The position numbers and the translations under genes were made by a program. This document shows, piece by piece, positions 1 to 11,964 of a DNA stretch of 64,000 bases (positions are counted from its first letter, which is position 1; each line of letters starts with the position of its first letter). A model generated the notes under the pieces. That model searched no databases and was not told where the DNA came from. It worked only from the letters and a program-made list of their open reading frames with translations. Location of the stretch: NCBI RefSeq assembly GCF_021869535.1, contig NW_026262734.1, positions 81,096,339-81,160,338 on the forward strand. The letters are read 5' to 3'. Origin of the DNA: Mytilus californianus (taxonomy: Eukaryota; Mollusca; Bivalvia; Mytilida; Mytilidae).

Positions 1-1
1 T

Positions 2-1039
2 TTAGGACACACCAACAGAGTTAAACATCGAATAGATCTGCTTGATGAGACTCCATTTAAACACCGGTACAGAAGAATTCCACCATCGATGTACGATGAA
101 GTTAGATCTCATCTAAGACAACTTTTGGACATGGGAGTTATCAGACCATCACATTCACCATTCGCATCAGCTATTGTCATCGTTAGGAAGAAGAATGGAC
201 AGCTAAGAATGTGTGTGGATTACAGACAGTTAAATAAGCAGAGTAAACATGATAGTTACGCACTCCCGAGAATAGAAGAGCTTTTAGATTGCTGTGCTGG
301 CAGCAATTTCTTCTCAGTCGTCGATATGAAGTCCGGTTACCATCAGGTGGAGATTTTGGAAGACCACAAGGAGCGTACTGCTTTCTCCGTAGGACCTCTT
401 GGCTTTTACGAGTTCAACAGGATGCCTTTTGGACTTACGAACTCTCCAGCGACATACCAGAGACTGATGGAGGATTGCCTTGCAGATTACAACCTGAAGA
501 TATGTTGTATCTTTATTGATGATATCATCATTTATGGTAGGACATACGAGGAGCACTTACATAATCTACACCTAGTATTTGAGAGGATAAGAGAGGCCAA
601 TCTGAAGCTGAACCCCAGCAAGTGCGAATTCTTCAAACGCAAGGTAAAGTATGTAGGACACGTGGTATCAGAAGAAGGAGTGGAAATAGACCAAAAGAAG
701 ACAGAGAAGGTAGTGAACTGGCCAACACCAACTAGTCCAGAGGAAGTCAGGAGATTTTTGGGATTTGTCGGCTATTACAGACGATTCATACAGAGTTTCA
801 GCAAAGTCAGCCGACCTTTGACCGACCTGATTCCGTCCCCAAACAAGAAGAAGCCCAAAGCCAAGCCATCCAGAGAGTGGAAGTGGAATGAGGAACACCA
901 ACAGGCATTCCAGACACTGAAAGACCACCTTGTAAGTGCACCAATCCTTGGTTATGCAGATGGTTCATTACCATATGAGCTTCATACTGATGCCTCTGGA
1001 GATGCTTTAGGAGCAGTTCTTTATCAAGAACAACAGTGA
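2..1039 (+). pseudogene. pol: Gypsy Pol, part 1: reverse transcriptase and start of RNase H
   Basis: The frame is already open at base 2, so the protein starts outside the window; the first ATG here (89) is internal. RT landmarks follow in order: a VDYRQLN segment, SVVDMKSGYHQV with the first catalytic Asp, FGLTNSPATYQRLM, and the active-site FIDD at about residues 142-145 counted from the ATG at 89. Then come the KLNPSKCEFF thumb region and the connection segment FLGFVGYYRRFI. RNase H begins at LHTDASGDALGAVLYQ and is cut by a TGA at 1037-1039. The next codon continues RNase H in the same frame, so this is a point disruption, not a domain end. Family assignment is secure from motif order and spacing. 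Confidence 0.92.
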
Positions 1040-3346
1040 ATGAAGAGAGTCATCAGTTATGCCAGTCGAGGACTCAACAAGGCTGAACGCAATTATCCAC
1101 CACACAAAAGAGAATTTCTGGCTTTGAAATGGGCAGTATGTGATAAGTTTAGAGATTACCTATATGGACAAGACTTCACAGTGTACACGGACAACAACCC
1201 AGTCACCTATGTATTAACATCTGCGAAGTTAGATGCCACAGGACACCGTTGGCTAGCAGGATTGGCAGCATTCACTTTTGATATCAAGTACAGACCTGGC
1301 AGAACCAACGCAGATGCGGACGCACTTAGTCGGTTACCCATCAACAGTGATTCCATCCAAGCCATCTGTAATGTAGCCATGCCAGAATCTTACATTGATA
1401 GTCTTACGTTGACATCAGATACCGTACTGAAAGATCTTGATTTAAGAGGCAGTGGAATTGGTAACATTGTTGACTGGAGGAAAGTTCAAGAGCAGGATCC
1501 TGACATACAACGTATTGTGGAGTATGTCAGAGAAAACACCAAGCCTACCAGGAAAGACATTGGACCGAATCCACACTTAAAGCAGTTTAACCATCTGAAA
1601 CTGTATGACGGGGTACTTCATCGTGTAACCTTTGTAAATGAAGAAGAAAGATGTCAACTGGTACTACCCCTAGAACATGTACCAACTGTGTTGGAAGCCA
1701 TACACAATGACATGGGACATCCTGGGAGAGATCGAACAACATCACTGATCAAGGATAGGTTTTACTGGCCCGGAATGCACCAGGATATACAGACATGGAT
1801 AGAGGAATGTGGAAGATGTGTCCGTAGGAAGTCACCTACCAACCAACGTGCACCATTGGTAAGTCAATCAACGACATCACCATTGGAGTTAGTGTGCATG
1901 GACTTCCTAACCCTTGAACCATCTAAGGGAGGCTATCAACACCTATTAGTCATCACGGATCACTTCACCAGATTTGCTATGGCAATTCCAACCAAGAACC
2001 AGCTAGCCAAGACAGTTGCGGATGCGTTCTACAACAATTTCATCTTACACTATGGAATACCAGACAGAATTCATTCGGACCAGGGGGCAAATTTTGAAAG
2101 TACCATCATTAAAGAACTATGTGCCATCACAGGAATGTCCAAGTCAAGAACTACCAGTTATCATCCTATGGGAAATGGACAATGTGAGTGGTTCAACCGA
2201 ACGCTGTGTGATATGCTTGGCTCACTAGACACCAGCAAGAAGATCAACTGGAAGAGTCATGTCAGTCCATTGGTTTTCGCCTACAACTCCACCAGACATG
2301 AGAGTACAGGACAGTCGCCTTACATGTTGATGTTTGGACGTAACCCTAGGTTACCGATTGATGCAGCTTTAGGCTTGAGAGAGAACCAACAAGAGATAAC
2401 AACAAAGTATATAAGAGATCTGAAGGACAGAATCACACAGGCACATGAGTTGGCAATTACATCTGCAAATAAGGCCAGAAATCAACAAAAGAGTCATTAC
2501 GACAACAGAGTTCGAGGAGGGACAGTAAAAGTAGGGGATAGAGTATTGGTAAAGATTGTTAGCTTTGAAGGGAAACACAAGTTGGCGGATAGATGGGAAC
2601 AGGATCCCTACACAGTGCTAAGCCAACAGAATGAAGAAATCCCTGTATTCATGGTAAGGAAGGAAAATGGAGAGGGACGTACAAGGACGCTCCACCGTAA
2701 CATTCTGCTACCAATTGGTTTTCTTAGCGACACACCAGAACCTACATCTACTCAAAAACCGAAGCCAAAACCAAGAAAGAGACCTGCCAAGAGGACACAG
2801 GAACTGGGAACTATCCAACCTGACTCAAAGGAAGATTCAGATGAGGAGTCAGAATGGGATTATAGAGTCATCACAAGAACTGGTATTGTCAGTGATCCAT
2901 CCATCACTGAACAGATTATACCTAGTAATGCTGATGAGGATATCTTAGATACAAGCGAGACAGAAGGGGACGCCCAGTCATCTGTGGGTACTTCTAGTAT
3001 CACAGAAGATGTTGAGCTTGTACAGGAAGGAAGCGCTTCAACTGATGAGACTGTTCAGGAGGAACCGCCTGATGAGGAAACAGCTCAGGATACTGATATA
3101 GAATCTGATGATGAGCAACCAGTTCAACCACGTCGTTCCACCAGAGAACGGAGAGTTCCCCTCCGGTTCAGATCAGGAGATTTCGATATGACAAAGTCTG
3201 CACAGAGGCCACCTTTACCAGATTGGGAAAAGAAGGTGCAATGCATCACTTCACTGTCAGACAGAGGATTTTTGGGAGGATTGCAGTCTGAGGCAGGAAA
3301 GACCATCTTAGAGATACTGAAGTCTTCTTCACATGCTCCAACCTGA
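1040..3346 (+). pseudogene. pol: Gypsy Pol, part 2: RNase H, integrase and acidic tail
   Basis: This 768-codon frame continues part 1 after the TGA. Residues 1-100 complete RNase H (ISYASRGLNKAERNY, YTDNNPVTYVL). An integrase zinc-binding HHCC module follows, with GHPGRDRTT and CGRCVRRK. The catalytic core shows Asp at residue 288 (CMDF), Asp at 347 (HSDQGANFES) and Glu at 383 (NGQCEWFNRTL), which is DD35E spacing. The Arg that usually follows this Glu is Trp here. A GPY/F-like segment (GDRVLVKIVSFEGKHKLADRW) comes next, then about 200 residues rich in Asp, Glu and Ser that end in a basic RRSTRERRVPLRF stretch; I see no chromodomain. The frame ends just before the polypurine tract, as expected for gypsy. 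Confidence 0.92.
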
Positions 3347-3370
3347 AATGACGAGACGTCATTTTCCAGC

Positions 3371-3381
3371 TGGGGGGAGTA
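3371..3381 (+). promoter_or_regulatory. Polypurine tract of the gypsy element
   Basis: TGGGGGGAGTA lies 25 bases after the pol stop and directly before TGTGGAAGG, the expected TG start of a 3' LTR. This is the usual plus-strand priming position. Confidence 0.7.
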
Positions 3382-4684
3382 TGTGGAAGGGTGAAATTTC
3401 AATGGTTTGTATATATATATTTTTAACTTTCAGGATTGTACTTTGATTTGTATGAAATTACTGTTTTGATAATAAAATATCCATTGGAACATATTTATTG
3501 GATCTGTTTAATTAATTACAGAATAGTATCTTATTTCAATAATAAAAGAATGAAAGCATGCTGTTTTGTTTATCTTTATATGCTAATTAAGGTGATGACC
3601 TGAGTTCTGGTATGTGAACCCTTTAAATGTTTATTCATTGTATTGATGGTCAGTGTTGGTCACTTTGTCCATTTTCATTGGTCATTTAAATCACATGTAT
3701 ATCTGTGGAGGGAAATCTTTGTTCTTAAAAAAAGGTATTCCTATTGACTTGTATTCAGCATGAAGGCAGACATTTTGAGATATACAAAATAATTTATATT
3801 CTGATGTCCATTGGAGACTTTATACTCAGCTACTGTTTACTTTGTCACCATATTCTTCATTTAGGTAGTTATGATTACTAACATATATTTAATTATCATT
3901 TATTTAATAATTCTAGTGTATTTGAGATGAATGATTGATTGACTGACGGATAATACAGCTAAATTGAGTAAATGGTTAAAAAACTATAAAAGTATTAAAA
4001 CTTATATAAGTTAATATTTAAAACCATTAAATATTAATATAAACTATCTGAATAGTATTTTTATCATAAAACTAGTAAATATTAATTAAAAGTAGGATTT
4101 CATGTACAATCTGTGTATTTGTGTAATTGTGCATTTTGGGGCACAATAGTTATAATCTTTATTATATATTCAGGTGTTACCATGTTTTGATGAGTCATGT
4201 TTGATTCGATCCTATTGTTTTGACCTTTGCATCTAAGTGTGAGGTAAGCATTGACTAGGTTTTATATGTTTTTGCTATCAATGCTTATTATTTTGTTTGC
4301 TTATGCTTATTTTTAATTGCTTTTCTTTTGCTTAACATTAGCCATTTAGTTTGTTTCGTGTAGAATCTAGTTTTGCATGTAATTATATTTTCAAGACATT
4401 ATAAAATAATTGAATAGTTTGTAAAATCAATAAGCGATTTAATTCAATTATATTACATTAACATATTTTGTTAGAATAATGAAATAGAGAAAAGGTTTAG
4501 AACTTGTATAATTTATTTTAGTTGGAAATTCATTGAGTTCTCATTGTACTCATGCTATTATTCCTGAACCGTTGTTTATAATTTTATATTTCATAACAGG
4601 GTCTTTTTTGTTACCAATTATTTTCCATGTCGTAATAAAAAACGAATCCAAAACCTGAGAAATGTTTTATTTGTGTTTTCTACA
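3382..4684 (+). repeat. Putative 3' LTR
   Basis: It begins with TGTGG right after the polypurine tract. The AT-rich stretch holds AATAAAA motifs near 3470 and 3540 and another near 4635. TTTCTACA at 4677-4684 would give a TG...CA LTR of about 1.3 kb. The start is well placed; the end is speculative because no second LTR is available to compare. No coding sequence is visible here. Confidence 0.45.
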
Positions 4685-5426
4685 AAACCCAGAAAACCAC
4701 CTGACTACACATGTTATAGTTACTTGCAAAATATATGTGTCCTTCAAAATGTTAAATTTTGCAATCTGAATACAGAAATTGAATGATGTCACTCGATTAA
4801 CAAATTAATGTCGATACTCAAATTAAATGAAATACCTTTCAAGCAAAACACTGCATATATATACACGCATCATGTGCAGATCCCGGATTTGCTGTCAGGG
4901 GGCGCCATTGGCTGGTGATTTATGGCAATTGTGACATAAATTTGGCTTTAGTTTTACATATCTTCTTTCATGTAGGAAATGAGGGGCCATGTCTGAATCA
5001 GTGACTGTTCTAGTTTTCGTTCTCCTATTTATTGTGTGTAAAATAAACATATATTTCAAACTGATACATGCATTTTATTTATACCTTAAATAATCCTTTT
5101 TAATAATTTACTCTTTTTCATTTCAATCTGAAGAGACAATTATTGCTCAGACAGAAATACGTATTACCCCTTTTAAATTGATCCGGCTATAATAATATTT
5201 CATTATTGTCATACGTGGTATTTAAAACCAAGTATGAAACATATTTATGAATATCAGAAATGTCCAATCTATCTAGGGTTATTTGATGCGAAACTTTTAA
5301 AAATAATGACATTTGGTACATCCTAAACTAGCCTCAGCGTTAAGTTATTATAAAATTTAAATAAATAGATGGTTGAATGTGTTTATTTTACAAATTTAGT
5401 ACTATGTTTATTATTAATATGCAATT
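4685..5426. other. AT-rich intergenic DNA
   Basis: No gene or recognisable repeat is seen. Any promoter of the two-exon gene that starts at 5427 would lie here, but no clear core element stands out. Confidence 0.5.
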
Positions 5427-6535
5427 ATGAACAGCCCAAGACACGAATACAATAAACTTGGAAAAGTGAAAACTTTTAGGCAGAAAGTTTTGAGATGCCT
5501 TTTCCATTCGGAAGGACCATTATTATCAGTGAGGGAGATACAGAGATATATAAAGGGAGCTTCGACAACATATGTTAAATGTGAGTTTGTTAATATAATT
5601 TATTTTTAAACTGATGTAAATCTGCGATATAAGATCAAATAATAAAACAACAAAGTGTGTAAAAAAGTGACATAAACAATGTGATCCTCCAACCAAAAAG
5701 GCGTAGTTAGTTAATAATTTTAAGCTGGAGACGCTGTTTTTCACAAACAGTAAGCAAGTTATATAAAATTCATATAAAATACATAAATTGGGATTCCAGG
5801 ACTAAGCATATAAGCATTACAAATAGATAACTACTTTATTCTCTTTAAAACTAAATACTATTTTACAAAGTCTAAACGTACATTATAAATACAAATACAA
5901 TACCAAAGGATAAACAATTGGGAAACAAATAAAGTGTAATAATTTTAAATACAGTATAACATAATCATGACATACATTCCCCGTATCCATTCTGTATTCT
6001 ATGTATAACAACATCTATAAAAAAATCAGTATCATGCTATGCGTTTACATGAAGGGACTAACTTTTTTTTAATACACTAATTACATTAAAACAATTTTCT
6101 TAAAACTATTCGATTTTAGTATTAAACAGTAAAAAATATATCATATATGGACTGTGTAAAAACAATTGTTTTGCTAATTTTAAATTTAATAATGTCACAA
6201 GGTCCAATGATTTTTTGCAACAAAAAAGCAAATAAATAAAGTAAAAATGTGAATAATTTTGATTGTTTCTTTTTCAATTTTCAGTGGAACTGGAAAGATT
6301 ACAGAATGAAGGATTTGGCAAACTACATGCCGGCCAGCTGGGAAAAATAAAACGGGATGTTTTCTTCAAACCTGCCCCCGAATTATTGTTAGATAATACA
6401 TATCTTAAAGCTGGAGAAATTAACAAATTGGTCTATTCTAGAAAATTTGCTGTAAAAGTGACTGATTTAGTTATCAAAAGTTTGTTACCAAATCACTATC
6501 ATTACGAAAAAACTCATCATAGATACCAGGATTGA
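5427..6535 (+). CDS. Two-exon gene, winged-helix-like protein of unknown function
   Basis: Exon 1 is 5427-5580 and ends at a strong donor (AAAT|GTGAGT). Exon 2 is 6285-6535, after a pyrimidine-rich tract and TTTTCAG. The split codon T|TG keeps the frame, giving 134 residues. The N-terminal 75 residues look like a winged helix: a first helix (FRQKVLRCLFHSEG), a second (SVREIQRYIKG), then a likely recognition helix and wing crossing the splice site (TTYVK-LELERLQNEGFG). The second half has a TYLKAGEINKLV segment and no motif I know. An in-frame stop lies upstream of the ATG. The last seven residues and the stop lie in a dispersed repeat, so the native C-terminus may be lost or borrowed. I cannot name the family; a DNA-binding role is inference from the fold guess. 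Confidence 0.6.
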
Positions 6536-6606
6536 AATTTTGTATTTGCGCGAGACGCGCGTTTTGTCTACAAAAGACTCATCAGTGACGCTCGAATAAA
6601 AAAAAG
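6508..6606 (+). repeat. Mussel-type dispersed repeat at the end of exon 2
   Basis: The stretch contains ACTCATCATAGATACCAGG, GACGCGCGTTTTG and GACTCATCAGTGACGCTCG. I recognise this combination as a common mussel repeat, from memory. It supplies the final codons and stop of the gene at 5427-6535. Confidence 0.6.
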
Positions 6607-7117
6607 TTAAAAAAGATAGTTGACATGTTCACAGATTAAAATGATAGTAATAACATTAGCATTTAATCCGTGCATATTTTTGTAAAAGTTCCTATTTACA
6701 AAATTGACAACATGGTCAATTTGACACGAAAAAAACAACATTTTATAAAACTTTTTAACATTAACACCTACCTATAGTTTTTTTTTGTGAAATTTATTCA
6801 GATTGGTCCACTTCATCTTTAGTGAAAGTATGAAAAAAAGTTTAATTGTAAAATTGTGATTTTTTTCATGATAATAGCTCAAAAAGGGGTAAAAATTGAT
6901 GAAAAAAGGGAAAATCATAACAAATGGGTACTTTCAAATGGCTGTAGCAAAAAAGGAAGTGCACCACCATATGATTTTTTCTTCATCAGTTACTTTCTTA
7001 CAGTCATATAAACTCAAAAATCAGGTGAAGAAGAAAGATTAATTCTAGAAATTTTTTTTGGCTCCTCAGAGGTGTACCTCCTTAAGAAAGGAGTATTGCA
7101 TCCAAAAAACTGCTCCA
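6607..7117. other. AT-rich, repeat-like, non-coding
   Basis: Homopolymer-rich sequence ending in GAGGTGTACCTCCTTAAG near 7068-7085, which looks like the end of a small element. I could not find the matching opposite end. Confidence 0.4.
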
Positions 7118-7560
7118 TCATGGTTTTTGTCTCGCCTGCGATCTCTGTCGCTGAAAGCGAAACTTAGGAATGGTGATCCGGCGGCGACGTTAGCTCTTAA
7201 CTTAAAAGCTTTATATTTCAAAAGGTAGAAGACCTTCATGTTTCATAGTTTGTATATAGATGCCTTATGTTACAGACTTTCCGTTTGTCATATGACCATT
7301 GTCCTAAACCTCATTTTCATGGTTCAGTGACTACTTAAAAAATAGTAAAGATATTTTGTTATGTTAACTTTTTAATTGTAACAGGATAATTATATTGGGT
7401 ATGTGCGTACCTTAAATTGCCAGGTCCTCGTGTCTGTTTTTCAGATACTATTAGGAATAGGTAAACTATATTTGGTTTATGGAATGTTTGTAAGGTGTAT
7501 ATATATATGTCTGGCATGTTTCATCTGATTCCACTTGGTTGGTAAAACATTAATATAGCT
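7118..7560 (+). repeat. Dispersed repeat family B, copy 1
   Basis: It shares an ordered series of blocks with 28860-29165: TTTTGTCTCGCCTGC, CCGGCGGCG, AAAAGGTAGAAGA, ATGTTTCATA and CCTCATTTTCATG. The two copies are in the same orientation and clearly diverged. I recognise the blocks as a widespread bivalve repeat. Confidence 0.7.
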
Positions 7561-7614
7561 CATAAACATTACATGTTAAGCTGCCGACCTTGGGTTAATC
7601 AAAACCCTATTATA

Positions 7615-7725
7615 AAACCTGTCAACCATGTCAACCTGTCGACCATAATAACCTGTCAACCTATCGACCATGTCAACCTGTCGACCTAAGTGGGTTAATT
7701 ATGAAACCTGTCGACGTGTCAAGCT
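7615..7725 (+). repeat. Minisatellite of AACCTGTCGACC type
   Basis: About six imperfect units of AACCTGTC(A/G)ACC with spacers such as ATGTC or ATAAT, giving irregular steps of about 16-19 bases. Confidence 0.7.
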
Positions 7726-7913
7726 ATCAATAACATGCAAAACCAATTTACTCAAATAAAAATACACTTGTGCACTATTTGTTCCGTATACTCCAGTTGA
7801 TCCAGCTTGCCTTAACAACAATTTTCTGTCTATCATACATCTATAGTAAGTTTCGAACTATCAACTGGAGTTGTATTAAGGGATTTACCATTTTTTACCA
7901 TGGAAGGGGAAAA

Positions 7914-7930
7914 GGGGGGGGGGGGGGGGG
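7914..7930 (+). repeat. Poly-G tract
   Basis: An uninterrupted run of 17 G, followed by further G-rich blocks (GTAGGGGGGG near 7945 and GCGGGGGG near 8012). The length may be affected by sequencing. Confidence 0.9.
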
Positions 7931-8209
7931 CTGGTCAAAATGTAGGGGGGGGTCAAGTTTTTTTTTCTGTAAGTGAGAAAGGGGTGGTTCAAATTTTTTA
8001 TAAATTCAACGCGGGGGGATCAATTTTTTGCACATGGATACAAGTAGTTTACATACTTCAAGGGTATTAAATATTTTTAGTTAAAAAGAGCATTACAACA
8101 GTCCAATGAAAATATATTTTTACCACTATTGAACAAATTTATTCATTACCATATATATGTATAATAATGTATGTACTGTCTATGTAACTGATAAAATCAA
8201 GTTCACTGA

Positions 8210-8559
8210 TCACACATCAACATCTCTCTCAGGACTTAAAAGCTTAAAAGTTATAAAGTCAAACGGGTCAGACTCATCTCCTGAAGATTCAATTTCCTCA
8301 TCTCCGATACCTTGCATTTCAAGAGCTTCATAAGTGTCTGATTCTCCTTGGTTTTGATTTTTATCTGACTTTTCAATCGCATTAGACTTTGGCATGGAAG
8401 AATTGATTTTATTGTATTGTAAAGTGTAAACATTCTTCACTATCTCAACTATTTCCGTTTCGAAAAAATCTGATGCAGAGAGTTTTTTTTATAGCTGCCA
8501 ATTCCTGTCTTTGTCGAATTGATTCAAGCCCATTTAATAACAATTCTTCCACCTTGATT
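8210..8559 (-). pseudogene. Possible terminal exon of a minus-strand gene, frameshifted
   Basis: Reading the minus strand from an acceptor-like CAAATATAG, codons encode IKVEELLLNGLESIRQRQELAAIKK and then meet a run of eight A (T at 8483-8490). Past a one-base frame change, coding continues as SASDFFETEIVEIVKNVYTLQ and on to an acidic tail (GDEEIESSGDESDPFDF) and a stop at 8210. Both halves read like protein and meet exactly at the homopolymer, so this is either a one-base decay or an assembly slip in the A run. No family is recognised, and I found no convincing upstream exon on the minus strand. Confidence 0.4.
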
Positions 8560-9444
8560 CTATATTTGAATAGTCATTTCAAGCATTAATGTCAAGTTTT
8601 GTTATAATCAGCTTAACAGTATGAGAGAAATTTAGTATAAATTAAAACGAAACCTACAGCGATTTGTGCAAAATTTCTTTAAAAAATCCAAATCACGCCG
8701 CATCATGAAAGAATAAAGTGTTGACCAATAAATTCACCATTAAATGATCAAATATGCATATAATCTGCATACAAACAGCTCAATATGAAACAAAAGATGA
8801 TTCTAAGATGATAAACACCACTAATATACAAAATGTACCTCTTTGTTTTCCCAATAAGATCCCTTTAGGTCCGTTTATACCACTCATTCCCTCAAACTTT
8901 TAATTTTAAGGCTAACAAATCAAAATTTTGGGATTGCTATCTAACATTTATGTAAGAAATGTGACAATAAATGAGTAATTGAATTGTTCAAGCTGAATAA
9001 ACTATTCATATAAAAGTTTACCGACTCCATGGAGGTTCCAATAAGGCCTAACGTAAAACTTAAGTTTACGCAGTGTTCAAGAGAGGGACTTATAATAGCT
9101 CCATTAAGTAAATAGTGTGTAGTTACTGTTTCAAAAAAACATTTTTTACTGTATATTTTTCACAGAATTACTTAGGAACAAGTTTTCTTTTATAGCCCAA
9201 TATAGAAAATAAAAATAAAAATCAGAAAATCTTCCCAAAACACCGAGTAGGGCTTGCTCTACCAACTAATATTCATGGAAGAACCCTATTTCAAGGCAAT
9301 TTTCCTTTAAATATGTTTTTGGGACTCAATCCACAGAGCATATTTCATATTTGCAATTTTTCTGTAAAAATAGCATGAAACTTTAAAAAAAAAAAAAGAG
9401 TACATACAAGGTCAAAGGTGCATGTGCAGTTTCCCTAAATAGAA
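8560..9444. other. Non-coding AT-rich DNA
   Basis: No gene, exon pair or recognisable repeat is seen. Only short accidental open frames occur. Confidence 0.5.
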
Positions 9445-9726
9445 GTAATACCACCATTGTTTTCCTCTATCAAGTCTTCTTTTCCTGTTTAGTTTTAGCT
9501 TTAGTAACCATGTAACCTAAAGTTTTATATGTTATAAAAAACACCAAATGAAAAAGGAACAGTGATTTGAAACATCAAAAGATATATGTTTATGACTCAG
9601 ATTTTTTTTTGCAATGAAATGCATAGTTAACTTTCTACAACTGTCAAGTTCGAGGGAACATTTTGTTTTTTTCAACCCTTTTTCGTATGAAACCGGATGT
9701 GACGTACTTTGATTTGGTGGTATTAC
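9445..9726. mobile_element. MITE-like element with 12-bp TIRs
   Basis: GTAATACCACCA at 9445-9456 is matched by its exact reverse complement TGGTGGTATTAC at 9715-9726, bounding a 282-bp AT-rich segment with no coding capacity. The interior includes GAAACCGGATGTGACG, which I associate with a common mussel repeat. This is a small non-autonomous DNA transposon by structure. Target duplications are not clear. Confidence 0.65.
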
Positions 9727-10619
9727 AGCTGTGAACTTTTGGACTATCAGTATATCCTACATATTATGTGTGTCAAAGGTAAGTGTTTAGCATGTTAACA
9801 TTTTAGCATGTTTAATAGAGGGGATCACATTTTGTTTAAATGTTTTTAATGGGGTATAAAATAAAAATAGTGAAATATTATGGGAGGTCAAGAAAATTTT
9901 ATATGTTTGATTTCAAAATGACCAGCCCTTCCAGGTAAATAATGATAAGTCCCTAAGATAGACATTTAGGAACCAACTCAGTTAATATCAAATTTATTCT
10001 CTGTTTTTGCTTTCACTAATCATAAATCTATTCAGTCAAAAATACATCGCCTATTTGAAGAAAAATTGAATAGTTTCAGGTTACCAAAACATTCATGATC
10101 AATCAAAAACCTTTGAACCACCTGTGAAGCAAGTTCCAACTTTTTCCAGAACTGCAAATAACTGGAAGGTGGGCAGGAAGAATCTCTGCAAGTTTTTTTT
10201 GTAGGATTGAACACGAACGTATACATGTAACACGAGTGTACAGACAGAAACATTTTATTCTGATGATGAAATGATTAAATCTAAAATCTTGTTGCAATAT
10301 TCTTCTTTGAAACTTAAGAAAGTAGATGAACGTCTTCAAAGGGAAATTATTGTAAAAAATGGAAAAAAACGGCAACTCTACAGGACAAAATATGATATTA
10401 TTCTGTCAGAAATGTAATAAAAAAGGAGATAAAGCAAGACAAACCGTAAAGTTACTTCGAGAATTAAAATGAATAAACAGAAAAAAACTCTTGCATAGAG
10501 CTGAAAGTCAAACATTAGAATTGATGACAATGAAAAATGATAATGAACAATTGAAAGTAGATATAGCAGGCTTTCAAATACACAATGCAGAAAAAACATT
10601 TGACAAAAACAGAGACCGA
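9727..10619. other. AT-rich DNA without supported genes
   Basis: Several open frames of 60-100 codons occur on both strands (for example 10378-10686 minus), but their composition is what AT-rich noncoding sequence gives. No splice-linked pair was found. Confidence 0.45.
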
Positions 10620-10735
10620 ACGTGTAAGGGTATTTATACATCGCTGACAACAAAAAGACACAAAGTACAGATCTGAGAGTAATCACAGTAACTGACAGCT
10701 AGTTTAAAGGCAATAACAACTATTATAAAAAAAAA
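10620..10735 (+). repeat. Dispersed repeat family A, 3' tail fragment
   Basis: CAACAAAAAGACAC, AGATCTGAGAGTA and ACTGACAGCTAGTT match the tail of the longer copy at 24203-24740. Confidence 0.65.
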
Positions 10736-11514
10736 ACACTTGTATCTTATTTTGAAAAGCTCGACTGGAAGGTCAAGTAAAGTGTTTTTCTTTACAATTG
10801 TTTAAAGTTTGATGGATTACTTGGCTTATTAATTCGTTTTAACTTTTAATGATTTAATATTATCTGTAGATGTACAAAAAGTGCTTGGAAAATAGTTAGT
10901 TATTTAATTTGAAATTGTCAACGTTAGGGTTTAAATGAACATATATTTTTATTTTCAATGTTCTAAAGTTATACAATAAATCTTGTATTTTAATTGTAAC
11001 ATTTAAATGTTATGATTTGAAACGATGTTGGCACTAGTGCATTGTGTTTGCCAACGAACTGTACACCATAATTACCAAGACGCGTAACTAGCGTTAGATT
11101 AAAATCGACGGACGGTACAGAAATCAATTAATAATGTGTGTTGCCATGATCGTGTTTGCTGCAAAATGGCTTCTGGTTAATTTAGTCAGATTTCCCCCCG
11201 TCCGCTACGACCGAAATAGATTATAACATTGAAGAACACCTGGAAACAAATGTAACAATGTCATATTAATTCAACATTTGGATAACAGAAAACGCGAATG
11301 ATTGTTCCCGCTAATGGTAATTTTAGAAAAATACTTTGGACAAACAAAATTTGTGAGAGGTTATCACTTCCTTAAAGGTTTTACTGTACATGTTTGTAAC
11401 CTCTTAATTCAGGCATTTTTGAAATAGAATTTTGGCACAAACCTCAACGGTGATTGATGTATACAAATATTTTACCGGCAATTTTCCCGATCAGCAGTAA
11501 CTCTGAAACTCTTG
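10736..11514. other. Non-coding DNA
   Basis: I see no gene or recognisable repeat in this stretch. Confidence 0.45.
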
Positions 11515-11775
11515 GAATAGACAGGCGTCCGTTTGGAAGTACTGGATGTATAAATACGCGTCAACGTCCGATCGGAATGGGGTCTTTATATCCGATTCTG
11601 AGCTCTCTTCACGCTCAAGATTATTGATACAACTTTCGAAAGTATATTTGGTTGGCATGTCTCAATGCTAAATTTCTGTCTGTCTCCACTTTACCCTCAT
11701 TTCCAGTGGCAGTCTAAATGTCACGTTTTTCCCCCGATCAACCTTTCAGAACACACCTCCTAGTTTTGGGTAAGT
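11515..11775 (+). repeat. Dispersed repeat family C, copy 1
   Basis: It matches 11965-12215 in order: ACTGGATGTATAAATACG, TTATATCCGAT, CTCTTCACGCT and GCTAAATTTCTGTC, then CCGATCAACCTT. The copies are in direct orientation, about 450 bp apart and strongly diverged. Confidence 0.6.
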
Positions 11776-11964
11776 CATAAATGCATCCTTACAATTAACA
11801 GGATATAGTTTTAAAGGTTATGTCCTTAAAATGTCTTTAATTTTGTATTTAATTATGTTAAACTTAAAAAATAAAGTGTATAATACATGTAATATTTCAA
11901 CAGCTGTGCATAATCTACCGTCCTCCCCCAGGTGAATTGAGAATAATCATATAGTTGCCCAAGA

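Larger units (their letters stand above)
1..4684 (+). mobile_element. Ty3/gypsy LTR retrotransposon, 3' half
   Basis: The window opens inside the pol region of a Ty3/gypsy element and runs through RT, RNase H, integrase, a polypurine tract and a putative 3' LTR. Gag, protease, the primer-binding site and the 5' LTR would lie to the left, outside the window. The domain order RT, RNase H, integrase is that of Ty3/gypsy (Ty1/copia has integrase first). The right boundary is a guess: with the 5' LTR missing, the LTR end cannot be confirmed and 4684 is only one candidate ending in CA. One in-frame stop breaks pol, so the copy is probably dead though well preserved. Confidence 0.85.

Noticed and set aside
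3382-4684. Exact 3' LTR end
   Set aside because: Only one LTR is in the window, so several CA ends are equally possible; reported as putative only.
10378-10686. 102-codon Phe/Leu/Tyr-rich minus frame resembling a membrane protein
   Set aside because: Its composition is what AT-rich antisense DNA gives; it overlaps a repeat tail and has no splice or start context.
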